64,000 bases of DNA from Hygrocybe punicea (GCA_963556145.1 OY744462.1:7068001-7132000), one strand, 5' to 3'. Numbered from the stretch's first letter, positions 52,577 through 63,997 are shown. The notes: a model not told the origin generated them from the letters alone. Made by a program: numbers and translations.

Positions 52577-54184
52577 CTACAGGACGGTTCCCAACCTAGC
52601 CGATGAGCACAATGTTAGTTTTCCATAATTTATTAATAAATAGATCACTAAGATGAGAGGAAGGGGGATATCAAAAAGGCCGCTACGAGGACTAAACAAG
52701 TGACGATAACAGTGGCGACATAGAGCCCCGTGTTTGAACGCTTGTTTTCCTTTGAGACGACTCGGTTTTGGCGAGAAGGGGAATAGTCGTATGATGGAGA
52801 CGGGATGATTCGGACGTACCCAATGGAATTGAAGCCTTGAACGCTGGATAGAAAGTTGTCATCTTTTCTGTAAGGAGAGCGTCAATGAAAACACCCACTA
52901 ATATCCTTCCAAACTGCGGCGCATCTCATCTTCCATGCCTATAGGTACCCCGTCGAGCAGGAACGTGATTTTCGTCGAGTCGGAGGACTGAACGAGTGTA
53001 GTGGTAAGGGTTGCAAAATGCCCTATTGAGGAGTCCAAAACTTAAATTGCCGAACAACGGAAGTTGAAGGAAAGCCCACCTGATGGCCAGGTTGGACTCT
53101 CTAGAGACCAAGACTGAACTATTTTCTTTGGAAGCGTGAGGGAAATGTATTTGCCCCTGACACTGCCATTGAAGAGATAGTATTCAGAGTCTACTTGAGC
53201 CGTTGACTATTGTCGAATTTCATCATGAAAGCATGGATTGAAAACGTTTCAAGTTAGTTTCAGTAGACAATAGGTTGAATCTTGAACGTGGAACATCACG
53301 CACGGACCTTTGCTGGTGAACGGCTCCACAAAGACATCCTCTTCTCGTCCGTAAGCAACCCGAACAAGTCATCCGCCGATGCCATAAAAGAAGCCTCAAC
53401 AGAAATCTGAGCCGTATTCAGCGCTCTCAACTTCTCCTCCACTTGCTTGGGTGCGGAATGGACAGTCGAAGGCGCAGCGGGTGTACTCGTACCAGCTGGC
53501 GGAACAGGAGTTTCCGAGCGACTTGGGCCGGAGCTGACTGTGAGATCTTTACCGTGAGTGTCGACCAGCATGGCGGGAAATTCCGCGAATTTGACCTCGA
53601 GAGCAGTGGGCAAGCGGGATTTTGCAAGGGCCTAACAAAATGTTAAAATTACATATGAATACCACAGGGAGCAAAATACTAGCAAAGAGAGCTTCGACTT
53701 CCGGAGACGAGGTGGTATTAAGAGTCCAGCTGAACTGGACGCGTTAAACATGACAAGATTATATGTAAGTCATACATCCAAGGAATCGTCACTGCGGACT
53801 CACCTGATATTCTGATAAACCGTCGAGAGTGATTTCATGGGAGACCTCTGGAATCAAGAGATTCCCCTTTACTTCGGTCCCATCGCTCGCTGTGCCAGAC
53901 CATTCCAGGTCAATCTGGCAATCGTATATAGTGATTAACCTGCATGTATGTGACGTTGGTCAATTGAAGGGAAGTTCAAAATGACAGGCGGCGCACTTTG
54001 ATTTCCTCTGTCCCAATTCAACATCCCCTTCCACACGATTCACTTCAGAAATCCGAACCACTTCCCCCTCAGCATCGCCGTTGATGACAATCGAGGTCAG
54101 TTCGCGCTTGAACCACTCTCCAGCCCAAGTCGTAACATTTTTGTTTTTCCAATGCCAGTTCGCGGTGCTGGGTGGTAGAGTCAT
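52577..54184 (-). CDS. AHA1: AHA1, activator of Hsp90 ATPase
   Basis: AHA1 binds Hsp90 and stimulates its ATPase cycle in client folding. The start at 54,184 gives MTLPPSTANWHWKNKNV, which matches the conserved WHWxxKN N-terminus. Exons checked: 54,184-53,997; 53,939-53,804; 53,734-53,684; 53,631-53,308; then the AHSA1/START-like part (SEYYLFNGSVRGKYI, LPKKIVQSW, TKITFLLDGVPIGMEDEMRRSLEGYY). The last large exon ends at 52,820, and a 19-bp final exon (52,595-52,577) completes GFNSIGLGTVL, the ending expected for this family. The intron after residue LF (53,683-53,632) must start with GC rather than GT. A Pro/Ser/Thr-rich linker joins the two domains. Only 247 bp separate the stop from the septin start, so the genes are tightly packed. 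It appears functional. Confidence 0.93.
52648..52819 (-). other. alternative AHA1 C-terminus encoded in the final intron (tail-anchor-like)
   Basis: If the final AHA1 intron (52,819-52,596, 224 bp) is not removed, the reading frame continues for about 57 residues to a stop at 52,648-52,650. The added tail reads IGYVRIIPSPSYDY, then a basic stretch (RQNRVVSKENKR), then a helix of about 18-20 hydrophobic residues (GLYVATVIVTCLVLVAAFL) and nine residues to the end. That is the layout of a tail-anchored membrane protein. The donor GTACGT is strong, so both forms may exist. Transcript support cannot be judged here. Confidence 0.5.
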
Positions 54185-55865
54185 TGGTCGAATGTAATCG
54201 TCTACAGATGTGGAGCCTGAGGAACTCGGGAAGTGAAGAACCACTGAAAGATGAAAGCACTGGCTAGGTTTTATTTGTGAGGTTAACCTATAGTACTCCA
54301 GAATGTTCCAGCGGTTTCTTCTCCACTTCCAAGGCACAACGTATTGAGCGCAACTTTCAATGAAAGTCCCAAAATATATATCTTGTCATTGCAGAATGTG
54401 ACGGGTTAAAAATGTGTTTACGGCGATTTCTCGTTGCTCGGAGGCACTAGGCGAAGCTTCAAGTTGACGCCCTACTATGAAAGCCCTATGAACAACATCT
54501 AGTGTTGTTGGCAATTATTTAATAGGCCGCTTCAAAGTTAACTTGCTGGGCTCCTGGAGTTCCTCAAGGTGCAACGTACTGCAGGTTCCTAGGGTTTAGA
54601 AATGTATTTGATTTCATTGTTTGTAAGCAGTACTTCAAGCTCCGATCCAATGGGTAAGGTGGTTCTTTGCCGAGACGGATTGCGCCAAACCACTTTTCTC
54701 CCTTGACTTGCGGGTGAAGAAGCTTCGCAATGCTCGCGTTTAAAGCTTCGGAGATGCTCTTCGACATCCAAGATGCAGTTCAACTTGCAGCGGAAGTTCC
54801 GCCCGTTCGGATTGATCAGTTCACCGAGTATGTAAAAACCAGTCGTTACCTTCCAATGACTTTTATACTCATTTTGAAATGGTGATGAACTACATGTATT
54901 CCTTGATTCGATGATTGGTTCATCACTTTGCAATTGTACTATCTGGTGGTTTTGTGTGTGTGCTGACATCAAGTTTCTGCGTGGTAGATCGTCCCCAGGA
55001 ATATTATGGTACTTGCCAATAAGGCAGAGCTCGAAGGTTTCTTATGGCTGGCTAGTGTTCACGGCTGATGTGGATTGGTCTCGTGCCTCACCTCTCACCT
55101 TATCCGCGTTCTCAACATAGCCCTCATTCGCCAGTTGAGGTAACCTCCTTAGACTCCCACTCCCTCCGGACGTTGAGTTCGTCGACCTCCACGACTGCTT
55201 CCGAAGGCAACGATTACGAAAACTCGGAAGAAGAAAGCGTACAGAATGGTTCCAATGGGTATCCAGGACCCAAGGTGTCTCGGAATTGGCGCGGTGTCAT
55301 TTCTCCCCGCTTACTGGTTTGGCACTCGGGTTTGAAACAACATTGTAACAGCAAAACTCTTGTCAGCAGCATGCGTTGCAGTTGTAGAGGCAAGCAACTT
55401 GCTTGGCCTGTCGTCCGATTGGACACTTTCAGGAGCTGCTGGGAGTGGGTTTTTTGATCATGCACGGACTGTTAGCGAGCGGTGAGAAGCACTTTGAATG
55501 TGTTTAACTCCCCCAATCCAGCAACATCCGAAGGATCATTGACGCGTCTGTGGAGTCAGTAGAGAGAACTACGTTATTAATAAGCTAGATACATCGTAGC
55601 CTGCGTGGAATCGCTCCATATTTGGCGGGGCCTTTGTCGTTGTAGATGTCCCGGACGGCGAAGTGTCTGACTAAGATTGTTATGCACCAATTCCGAGTCG
55701 GTTAACCAAGTCAAAAACCTTCGAGAGTACACCAGCGACTCGAGTAGCTGCAAGTTTAGGGTGAGTCACCCGGTCTCTTAGCTCACAAGACAGTGGAAGT
55801 ACAAAGATTTACCATACACAGTTTCTTACATTTCGGACAGTAATAATCATGGCGATCGATTTTCG
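54185..55865. other. 1.7-kb stretch without a supported gene
   Basis: It contains several short open frames on both strands (for example 54,589-54,972 minus, 55,068-55,457 plus) but none has a recognisable domain or joins convincingly to another. A Ser/Thr-rich piece near 55,150-55,250 (plus) could belong to a decayed or very fragmented gene. Upstream sequence of AHA1 and downstream sequence of the SDR gene lie here. Confidence 0.5.
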
Positions 55866-57246
55866 TCAGATGTTTTCCACTTGCTCTTCCAACCAGGCCC
55901 ACAGAGCTCTTCCTAATTCTGGATCTTGCGTTCCCGCGTGAGGAGTGCCAAGTCTAGCCCAAGGAATAAGATACTAGGATAAACACATTAATGTCCATGT
56001 TTATAAGGACTATCCATAGAAAAATACTTTGCCGTTCAAAGTCGCACCCTCAGCCGAAGTACCAGCCCAGAGTTGGGTCAACGCGCCATAAGGAACGTCA
56101 TATAAGAGGGCGTTCTGTAGCATAAAATTTATTGGATAGAATTTACGACTGAGAAAGAAGCTACTCACAACAATCACCGCTGTCAATCCGGTTAAATGGC
56201 GTTGCAAATCACTTCTGATATTTCCTGATTCTCATCATAAATGTCGAGAAGCGGGAGAAGAGTGCAAATAAGTACCGGGATTGAGGGAAGTGGAAACAAT
56301 CCCTTGGTCGCCATAACGACGAGCCAACTCTGTCGCATATACAACGTTCCCCTGTATCGGGCAGCTGTGTCAACAGAACATTCAAAAACCTGGATGGGAC
56401 ATACAAATTTGCTCTGGCTATACAATGCTGACGACCCCACCTTCTTCCTTGGCGAGCCATCTTTGAATGAGTTGAAATTCAGACGGCCGAATGCCTGAGC
56501 AGAGGAAGACGTATTAACAACACGCGCTTGACCGTCCGGCGAGGATTGCGCCGTCGAGATCATGGTAGGGAGTAACAGTTTCGTGAAGAAAAAATGGCCT
56601 AGAGAGTAGGATATAATGCAAAGATCACGGCGACGCAGAGGTATCTTACCAAGGACATTGGTTCCAAATTGGAGGTCGTACCCATCCGCTGTGAGTTGGT
56701 CAATCGGAGGCACCATAACACCCCTAGGAGCTATGTAGTCAGTACAAAGGAGCCATGATGAATTATTCCGAATATAAACGTACGCGTTGTTGAATAAAAC
56801 ATGTAATTCCGTCTCCTTGCTGAAGAAAATCCGGTATGAGCGTGGGCTTGTCTCTGAGTCATGCGCGCGGACCATTCACCTTAAGAATTCTTCCGCAGCA
56901 GCTTTCACAGCCTTCAGATCCCCCAAATCCAACCTGAGGTAGTACGCCTCTTGACCAGTCGCTTCGCGTAAGTCCTGGATGGCTTGCTTTGATTTCTCCT
57001 CGCTTCTTGCGGCAATGTAAACCTTAGCTTTATGTGTGAGCAGCACCTAAGAAAGGATGTGGAGATATAAGTACAACCGCTACTAGCAGGAGGGGAGTTT
57101 GATCATGCCTTTGCAGTCTCTTTCCCTATTCCCGTGTTTGCTCCTGTGACTATCATCACCTTGCCCGACAAGTCGGGGATGTCATTGACATTGAACGTTG
57201 GCTTTGGAGGAAAGCTTTGAGATATCAGCGAATATATGTTCCCCAT
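55866..57246 (-). CDS. short-chain dehydrogenase/reductase (retinol-dehydrogenase/WWOX-like SDR)
   Basis: This is an NAD(P)(H)-dependent oxidoreductase with a Rossmann fold; the substrate is unknown. The start at 57,246 is the first ATG in frame. Motifs in order: cofactor loop TGANTGIG (about 57,125), NNAGVMVPP rebuilt across an intron (about 56,785/56,730), VNTSSSA, catalytic YSQSK (about 56,420), then [14 protein letters not shown] across another intron. The conserved fungal ending [25 protein letters not shown] and [12 protein letters not shown] stops at 55,866. All splice joins I tested keep frame, so the gene looks intact. The first intron (from about 57,107) begins with GC (AAAG/GCATGA), a rare GC-AG intron. 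Family length and motif order fit the classical fungal SDR group. Confidence 0.92.
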
Positions 57247-57465
57247 GGTTGTCCGTGAGTACAGAGCAACCCCGCAACCCCACTGGTTTATAAAGCCAGG
57301 CCGGTCCTTCGGCACACATGGCGTGTACACACGGAAACCCTTGATGTTTGCATATTGCAACCTATTTGTAACTATTTCGGCTCACTGGCATGCACGCTAT
57401 CTTCCGCTTCACCAGCTTCACCCTTTGCGATCACTTGGTACTCTAGCAGTAGTACTCCAGCGCTC

Positions 57466-59160
57466 ATGACGTGGCTCAGTGGATCGCCACGCCGAACACG
57501 CTCACTTCGTTGGCCCTTAGAAGCTACACAATTCCGTCAAAAAGCGTTGGAAACATTCCAGAATCTAACCGGAACCAGTGTCTTGGATGACCGAATTTTC
57601 CACTTTATTTCTTTCCGTTCTGAGGATGGCTCCTCTGAAACTTCAGTCTACTTCGCAGACCTGAAGGATTCTAGTGACATTATCCCCGTTGACCGAATCG
57701 CACACATTCCTCTATACCTGGTATCGGTGGTGCCTCTCCCCTGTCACAATACGGCAGCACTATTTGTTTCTGTCGAGTTCAATCAAGAGTACGATTTGAA
57801 TTTTTGGATGGAATCGATCCCCCCATGTTTACTTCTTTTCGGCAGACAATCTCGAGTTACCTTGCGCACGCATGCGAAAGATGGTACTATCACGAGACAA
57901 CAATCGACATCAGCCAAAGCTGCATACGGGCGGCTGGTAGCTCACACGAATATGGTCGCTCTTTGCATTAGCTCGGGGAAACAACCAACGCAGGAGCCCG
58001 AATACTTTTTCAGTGACCCCATTCATTACAAGCGTATTGACTACATCTCTGGCCTTTCCGATTCCCCTCAAAATCTATTTGCTGACCAGATCATCTGCTG
58101 GGACACGACGCGGGATTGTATCCAAATAATTGACATTCCCCAAGCGGCAGATTCGCCCATGCTGGTGGGTTCCTTTGAAATCCCATTTACTGGTTCTTAC
58201 TCCTGCTGTGCAGCATTGGGGAGATTTTCAATTCATAACACCGGACCAGATTGCACTGGCAGGATGCGTGGAGGCTAGTGTTTGTGACGTTGACGTTGCG
58301 GTCCTCAAATGCTTTTCGACGCGGGGTGGTTACGAAAGAACATTTGCACAATCACCACATCCGGAACGTGATCAGATATATCGGTACACGGGCATATCTG
58401 GCTCCTCCGCAATGAGCAACATCTTCTTACACTATCACGATTCAAGCTCGCGTCTGTCTGTATTTCACCAAGATTTGTTGTCCGGTCACATTGCGGTCTG
58501 TATAAGTACTGTTGTCCTGACAGCGCATGTCCTAATTCTTTGTTCAGACAGTCCCATCCCGATGTTGATCTATCTGAAAGCTTGCACTCGGCGCTTGATC
58601 ACAGCTCATATCACCGCATTCGGAGGGGCGAGCTAAACATTGGCTTATCATCAATCGCTGGTAATCGTGCGCTGATGAGGGCGTCAATGAATCTCCACTG
58701 TTCCGACGACCTGTCTTTGCTCATCCTTGACTTTGATCACGAAAGAGTCTCACATCTCCTTGATCTTGACGTTTCTGCGCGAGAAAGCCTGTGCTCTCGT
58801 CTTGCAGAAGGCAATGCTTGCGTGAAGGTTGTCACGCGTAGATCTATTCTGTACCCTTTTGAGGACGCCGACGGCGAGCCTGAGCCTCATCATCCAGACT
58901 GGGAGGCTCATCTCCACGATCTATATTCACGCGACAAGGACCGTTTCGAAGGCCGGTGCGCGTATCCGGCCCTTGAATATGATGAATCTCCTCTTGAGAA
59001 TCGCAATCAGGCCCTCTTTGGTTTTATCGCTTCAAAAGTCAAGTTACCGGAATGGATAGATGTTACGAGGATGGCCATCACGTCGTCGGCCTTGGTTCAG
59101 ATACCGGATCCCGATTTCGACGACGGTCTGGGATGGTATGTCTTTGACTTTGAAGACTGA
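57466..59160 (+). CDS. uncharacterised Agaricomycete protein, 529 aa
   Basis: Three exons (57,466-58,164; 58,214-58,495; 58,552-59,160) join in frame through introns of 49 and 56 bp. An apparent frameshift near 58,200 disappears once the 49-bp intron is removed. The text (TWLSGSPRRTRSLRWPLEA, HWGDFQFITPD, IYRYTGISGSS, MNLHCSDDLSLLILDFDHER, GWYVFDFED) resembles the C-terminal part of large Agaricomycete families often annotated as F-box-like, but no F-box is visible upstream within the available 220 bp. No signal peptide or membrane helix stands out. The start is the ATG closest to the conserved part; an in-frame ATG-less extension to 57,355 exists. It is transcribed divergently from the SDR gene with 219 bp between starts. 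Function unknown. Confidence 0.7.
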
Positions 59161-60289
59161 GCTGGTTTGCAGGGTGCGAGGTCCCCGGGGCTTGGGTGGT
59201 ACTACTCGGAGGTCGCTAATAGAGCAGGAGGCTCAGATACTAAAGAAATCTCTTACAATTCCAGGCTAGTACCATTACAGTACCTCAGATCGTCGGAGCA
59301 GCCTGTGGAACGGGCAGCGATCCAATCAATATATCCAGTCCCGTTGGACTCGAGGCACTTTCGCCACTTGTGGTGCTTAGCATCTTCGAGTCTATCCTCA
59401 CAGTCTCGCAGACCATGACTGGCCTAATTTATTGTCCACCCAGCGCGGTTAGACCGGTCTCACTGAGAAGGGATGCTAGCTGGTTATATATTCTGAATCC
59501 AATGTTCAGATCGTTCAGATTTCAAATGAAGCCTCGTCTTACAAGACAGGGTAATTAGGTATTTCAATTTTTTTGCGGAAATCATTACGATGTCGCCGCT
59601 CCGTCTCCGCCTTCCACTGGCACTGCGGCGGTCTTGTTTCCTTGAACGTGTTTGTTGTGTGTCGTAGGGTTCAGTCTAGCGTCTATTGCTACCTTGTTCT
59701 GTGTTGATTTTGTTCAGTCAACCCGCTGCGACCGCTAGCGTTCCTTAGGGTCCGGAAGTCGCCTGTTGTCTTCTTCCAAGTTCTAAACTCATTTCTGTGC
59801 GTGTTCTGTGACCCGTCGATCTCTGATTTTCATATGAACCTACTTTTCCGTCTAGCCAATGTCGTCTCATGTGTCGCGGTCGGACGTTTTTCTCGCTGGT
59901 GTTTTTGCATCCCGAAGGTCCTCCTACTCCTTGATGTTTCATAGGACGAACTGCCTTTCCTCTTGCGTGTCACCGGGGAGCCGAAGAGCAACCTCTCCCC
60001 CGCTCTGCTTGCGATGACTTTTCATGGTTATCAACAAATCCATGCTAATATCATTTGTCTCTTCATTACCGGAATTGTCGGTTCTCGATGACGAGAAGAC
60101 AACAGGATATTTGTGGCAGATTGCCCTGAAAGATCTTGCCCTCGATATATCACCTTGGGAGCCCTTTTCAAGTATTTAAACGCAAAAATCCAATGTTCTT
60201 TCCGTCCTACATTGCACCCCACGGTAAAACATACTCCAAGTTTACCTTGGCATCAACCCTCGTTCTTCCGCTGTCATTACTATTCTTCG
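59161..60289. other. 1.1-kb intergenic stretch
   Basis: This holds the 3' side of the 529-aa gene and the upstream region of the terpene synthase. Small open frames (59,167-59,558 plus; 59,745-59,942 minus) show no domain. No repeat or RNA gene was recognised. Confidence 0.5.
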
Positions 60290-61487
60290 ATGGTGTCTAC
60301 CATGGACGATACATGCGCAATCACCCCGGAAAAACCTACTTGCTTCATACTTCCCGATCTTGTTTCTCATTGCCTCTTTCCTCTGATATATCACCCCCAA
60401 GGCGACGAGATTGCACATCAGTCTGTGACATGGCTTGATACAAGCTGCCCCGATCTCAACTCCAAACAACGGCGTGCTCTTCGTGGTCTGCAAGCCGGTG
60501 AACTCACGGCATACTGCTACCCCACGTGCACTCCCGAGCGTCTTCGCATCGTTAGCGATTTCATGAACTATCTGTTCCACCTGGATAATATCAGCGATGG
60601 GATGATGACGAGGGAAACCGATGTCCTCGCAGATGCCGTTATGAACGCGTTGTGGTTCCCGGAGTCGTACAAGCCCACGCAAACGCCAGGGAAGCAACAA
60701 CCTGCGGAGGAAATAAATGCTGCGCAGCTCGCAAGGGAGTCAGTTAACGACTTTCTCGCAATCCTCGTGTCATCGGGCTAATTCCTGACTATAACTTCAG
60801 CTACTGGTCTCGGTGCATCCCTGACGCTGGCCCTGGCATGCAAGCACGATTCAAGGAAAGTCTCGAGATGTTCTTCGAGGCGGTAAACACGCAAGCGCGA
60901 GCACGTGACAACGGCGTTATACTCGACTTAGAGTCGTACATCGACATCCGACGGGATACTAGCGGGTGCAAGCCTGTCTTCGACCTGATTGAATATGCTC
61001 TAGACATCGATCTTCCGGAATTCGTCGTAACAGATCCTATCGTCAAAGCACTTAACCAGGGGACGAATGACTTGGTTACGTGGTCCAATGTACGTCTGCC
61101 GATTTACACTTTTGGTTTAGAAGTCGACTTATTTTTGCCAAGGATGTATTCTCATACAACGTCGAACAATCGCGAGACGATACGCATAACATGATCGTTA
61201 TCCTCATGAATTACCACGGCCACACCCTGCAGAGCGCAGTCGACTTTGTTGGCGAGCTGTGTCGGCAGACAATTGACCAATTCATCGAGAATCGCAAATT
61301 TTTGCCGTCATGGGGACCCGAGATCGACGAGATGGTCGATGGTTACGTGCAGGGTCTGCAGGATTGGATAACCGGGTCGCTGCATTGGAGTTTCATGACC
61401 AAGAGATATTTCCAGGACAACGGCGCTGAGGTGAAGAGGACGAGGTTTGTGAATCTGCTTCCAAAAGAATCTGCTTGCAAGCAATGA
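60290..61487 (+). CDS. sesquiterpene synthase (terpene cyclase, class I)
   Basis: Class I terpene cyclases ionise farnesyl diphosphate using Mg2+ and cyclise it to a sesquiterpene. Three exons (60,290-60,738; 60,801-61,089; 61,143-61,487) give 360 aa in frame, normal for the family. The first metal motif is DNISD (residues 99-103), the NSE triad is NDVFSYNVE (246-254) formed exactly at an exon join, and the conserved RY pair lies at 334-335 (MTKRYF). The Met at 60,302 is an equally good start (356 aa). LFHLDNISDGM and ARDYWSRC resemble the basidiomycete clade that includes protoilludene synthases, but product prediction is uncertain. No P450, oxidase or transporter lies next to it; the SDR gene 3 kb away is the only possible tailoring enzyme and is not obviously linked. 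All catalytic motifs are present. Confidence 0.93.
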
Positions 61488-61645
61488 TCCAGAGTCTGCG
61501 TCTGCACAGTAATAGATCTCCTTCGTTCAACCGCATACAGATTATTATTTGATTTTATTATTTGATTTGATTTTTCGATACTTAGCTAGTAATGCAGACA
61601 ATAAATGCACTACTGACGTCATATATATGCTCTGAGCGTCTGACC

Positions 61646-62818
61646 ATGAACCGACTCGTTCGCCCCGCTGCAGCTGCCCGCCGCAGCTTCCTCGCCCCTC
61701 GACCACCCCACTTTTACCTCAATAGGTTGGTGGCGACTTCCGTCTCAGGACGACCCGCCAGCCAAACCATCGAGCATGCCGCGCTGAACGTGAAGGAAGA
61801 GGTTGGCAACTCTGCTGCCGACCTCGCGAAGAGAATCGCAGGAGGGTATTTGACTTCCGATGTCGTGGCACCCGCTGGGAAGGCTGAAACTTTTGTGAGT
61901 GTGTTTGGGCGTGATAACTGGTCCGAACGTGTACAACTAACTGATCATACCGCTGGGTGATATTAGCTTGGGATAACGAGTTCGATCGCCTCTGCAGTCC
62001 CGAAACCGTATTTACTTTTCGGTCTGGCTGGTAAGCCAAACCTCTTCGTCAAATCATAGATGGTGTGGTTTACTATCACTGTGTCAGGAGGACTGCCGTA
62101 CGTCGCAGCCTCTGCCACAACAGTCTACCTCGCACACCAAGCGGGCCTTGCTGCAACGGGTGTCATCACCACCATCGATCCGAGTGTCGCACATACACTC
62201 CTCGACCAAGCCCTCAACATCCAAGTCACCTACGGCGCAGTCATGCTCTCTTTCCTAGGGGCGCTGCACTGGGGTATGGAGTTCGCCGGCCTTGGTGGGC
62301 ACAAGGGGTACGCTAGGCTCATGCTCGGTGCTGCTCCTGTGTTATATGCGTGGCCCACGCTCGCGCTAGACCCGCTTCCTGCGCTTATCGCTCAGTGGGT
62401 CGGCTTCACTGGTCTGTGGTGGGCTGATTCAAAGGTCACGGGTCTTGGCTGGAGTGCGTTTCCCCAATGTTCACCTCTCGTCAGCTAATGATGTTTTGAA
62501 CTCATCGATTCATTAGCGCCGAAATGGTACTCTCAGTACCGATTCTATCTTTCTTTAATCGTGGGTACATGTATCATTGGTTCGCTCGCGGGCACTTCAT
62601 ACTGGGGGCCCGTCGCTGGGCACGGCCTCCTCTCGCATGACCTCGAAATGATTCGAGAAGTACGCAAGCACATGCAGTTGGAGGGTAGGATTTCAGGTGA
62701 TGTGGAAGCGATACCTGCCCCAAAGGACGCAGATCATTATGTCATTATCAGGAAGAAGGATGCGGGGAAGGATGATAAGCCTGAGGAGGCTGAAGCTGAG
62801 GAGGCTGAAGCTGAGTGA
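61646..62818 (+). CDS. mitochondrial DUF3429 / TMEM69-like membrane protein
   Basis: Four exons (61,646-61,894; 61,967-62,030; 62,088-62,453; 62,517-62,818) give 326 aa in frame. The N-terminus (MNRLVRPAAAARRSFLAPR) is Arg- and Ala-rich without acids, a strong mitochondrial presequence. Membrane segments follow: YLLFGLAGGLPYVAASAT, YGAVMLSFLGALHWGMEF, APVLYAWPTLALDPL, IAQWVGFTGLWWADSK, and FYLSLIVGTCIIGSLAG. The GAVMLSFLGALHWG motif is the hallmark of the DUF3429/TMEM69 family, inner-membrane proteins of unclear function. The C-terminus is charged and ends in an acidic repeat (EEAEAEEAEAE) encoded by near-identical GAGGCTGAAGCT triplets, which may vary in length. The start was chosen because the upstream in-frame ATG (61,592) would add non-presequence residues. 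Confidence 0.88.
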
Positions 62819-63097
62819 ATTGGAACACCCTGCCAGAGGAACGAAATGAAGGAAAATTCAATTGTCAAACCATTAACCATTGTATTTTATACAGAAACAG
62901 TACGGAATTCAATTGATCAGACTGCGTATGTAGGTTGTTGTATGTGATAAAACGTGGCAATAGGAGTTAACAAAAGACCTGGTACCGCTGGCGTAGTAGC
63001 GACGGGAGGACTTTTCAATAATTCGACCCGGAAGAACCATACTTGTAAATCGCAAAACTAGGAAGGGTGCGCATAACTGACTACAAGAGTCTCGGTG
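62819..63097. other. convergent 3' region
   Basis: About 280 AT-rich bases separate the stop codons of the DUF3429 gene and the 244-aa gene on the opposite strand. Nothing else was seen. Confidence 0.6.
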
Positions 63098-63997
63098 CTA
63101 CGAACCATCCAGATGCATGTGGGAGAGCATAGGAGAGAGTTCTTTCAGGTCGAATTTATCTTCTGGGTAGAAAAGCAGACTATCGCCAAGCATGTCCGCC
63201 ATTTCTTTGCCGCTGATCTCGAACGAATCCACGCAATTGATGAACAACACCTTATAGGCAAACCCATCCTCTGAGACGTTTACACCGACAACTTTGTACA
63301 CGTCAGATTCTTCTTCAGCACCCTCTGGCTCGAGTGTAAATTCCTTCCCGACAATACTCATTGGGATTGCCATCATCACAAGCCGCTCTTCTTCGGTGAG
63401 GCGACGCCTTTTGAAGCTGTGAGGAGGTCCTTCATAAGGCTTGAGTACTACGCGAGGGTTGAACGGCGGGTCGTATAGTTCTTCTGAGATAATCCGTTGC
63501 AAACACACGTCGCTAATGAGAAAATTTGAGATAAATTTCTAATTATAAGATCTCTTACATAACGTTCATGCTTACTGGAGTTCTTCCATCCTCGCCGTAA
63601 TTTGGAGTTGGATTTCTTGCGGTTGCTCGCCAATTACTGATCTATGGTGGGCTCCCGCAGCGTTTGCTGCACATATGATTTTCATACGACTTTTGTTGCA
63701 ATGTGAAATCTTTCTATAATAAATGTGAGGGAGGGGGGCTCACTCGTCATCGGAAGCTGGAATCATGTTATAAATCTCCTCCATTTGGTCAATGTAAGCT
63801 TGTTGTTGCTCGCGCGAGGGATTCCATCCTTGACCTGGAACAACTTGAAAGAGGGGCAACTTGGCAACGCGTTCGTAAGCGGCCGAATGAAGAGCAGGCG
63901 TTTGACTTTTACGTAGTTGTGCTGACTGTTCCTCGATAATTCCTATGCACTTGTGAGCTTTCTGGGCAAGGTCTTCGATGGTGGTGGGGAGAGACAT
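63098..63997 (-). CDS. uncharacterised protein, 244 aa, coiled-coil N-terminus
   Basis: Three exons (63,997-63,744; 63,641-63,576; 63,512-63,098) join in frame. The N-terminal part (IEDLAQKAHKCIGIIEEQ, then QQQAYIDQMEEIYNM and ITARMEELHDVCLQRI) is predicted helical and coiled-coil-like. The middle has a basic patch SFKRRRLTEEER that could be a nuclear localisation signal. The C-terminus has a compact beta-rich look (DVYKVVGVNVSEDGFAYKVLFINCVDSFE) and ends FDLKELSPMLSHMHLDGS. I do not recognise the family. A chromatin- or transcription-associated role is conceivable from the basic patch and acidic stretch, but it is only a guess. The ATG lies 4 bases from the window edge; it looks like a true start, but an upstream exon cannot be excluded. 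Confidence 0.6.

Noticed and set aside
54564..55465. Several 60-130 codon frames on both strands between AHA1 and the SDR gene.
   Set aside because: None shows a domain, coherent exon joins or a family-like ending; they may be chance frames or gene debris.
58190..58215. Apparent frameshift in the 529-aa gene.
   Set aside because: A 49-bp GT-AG intron (58,165-58,213) restores the frame exactly and matches normal intron length.
60113..60289. N-terminal extension of the terpene synthase to 60,113.
   Set aside because: The added residues have no family resemblance; starts at 60,290 or 60,302 give the usual length.
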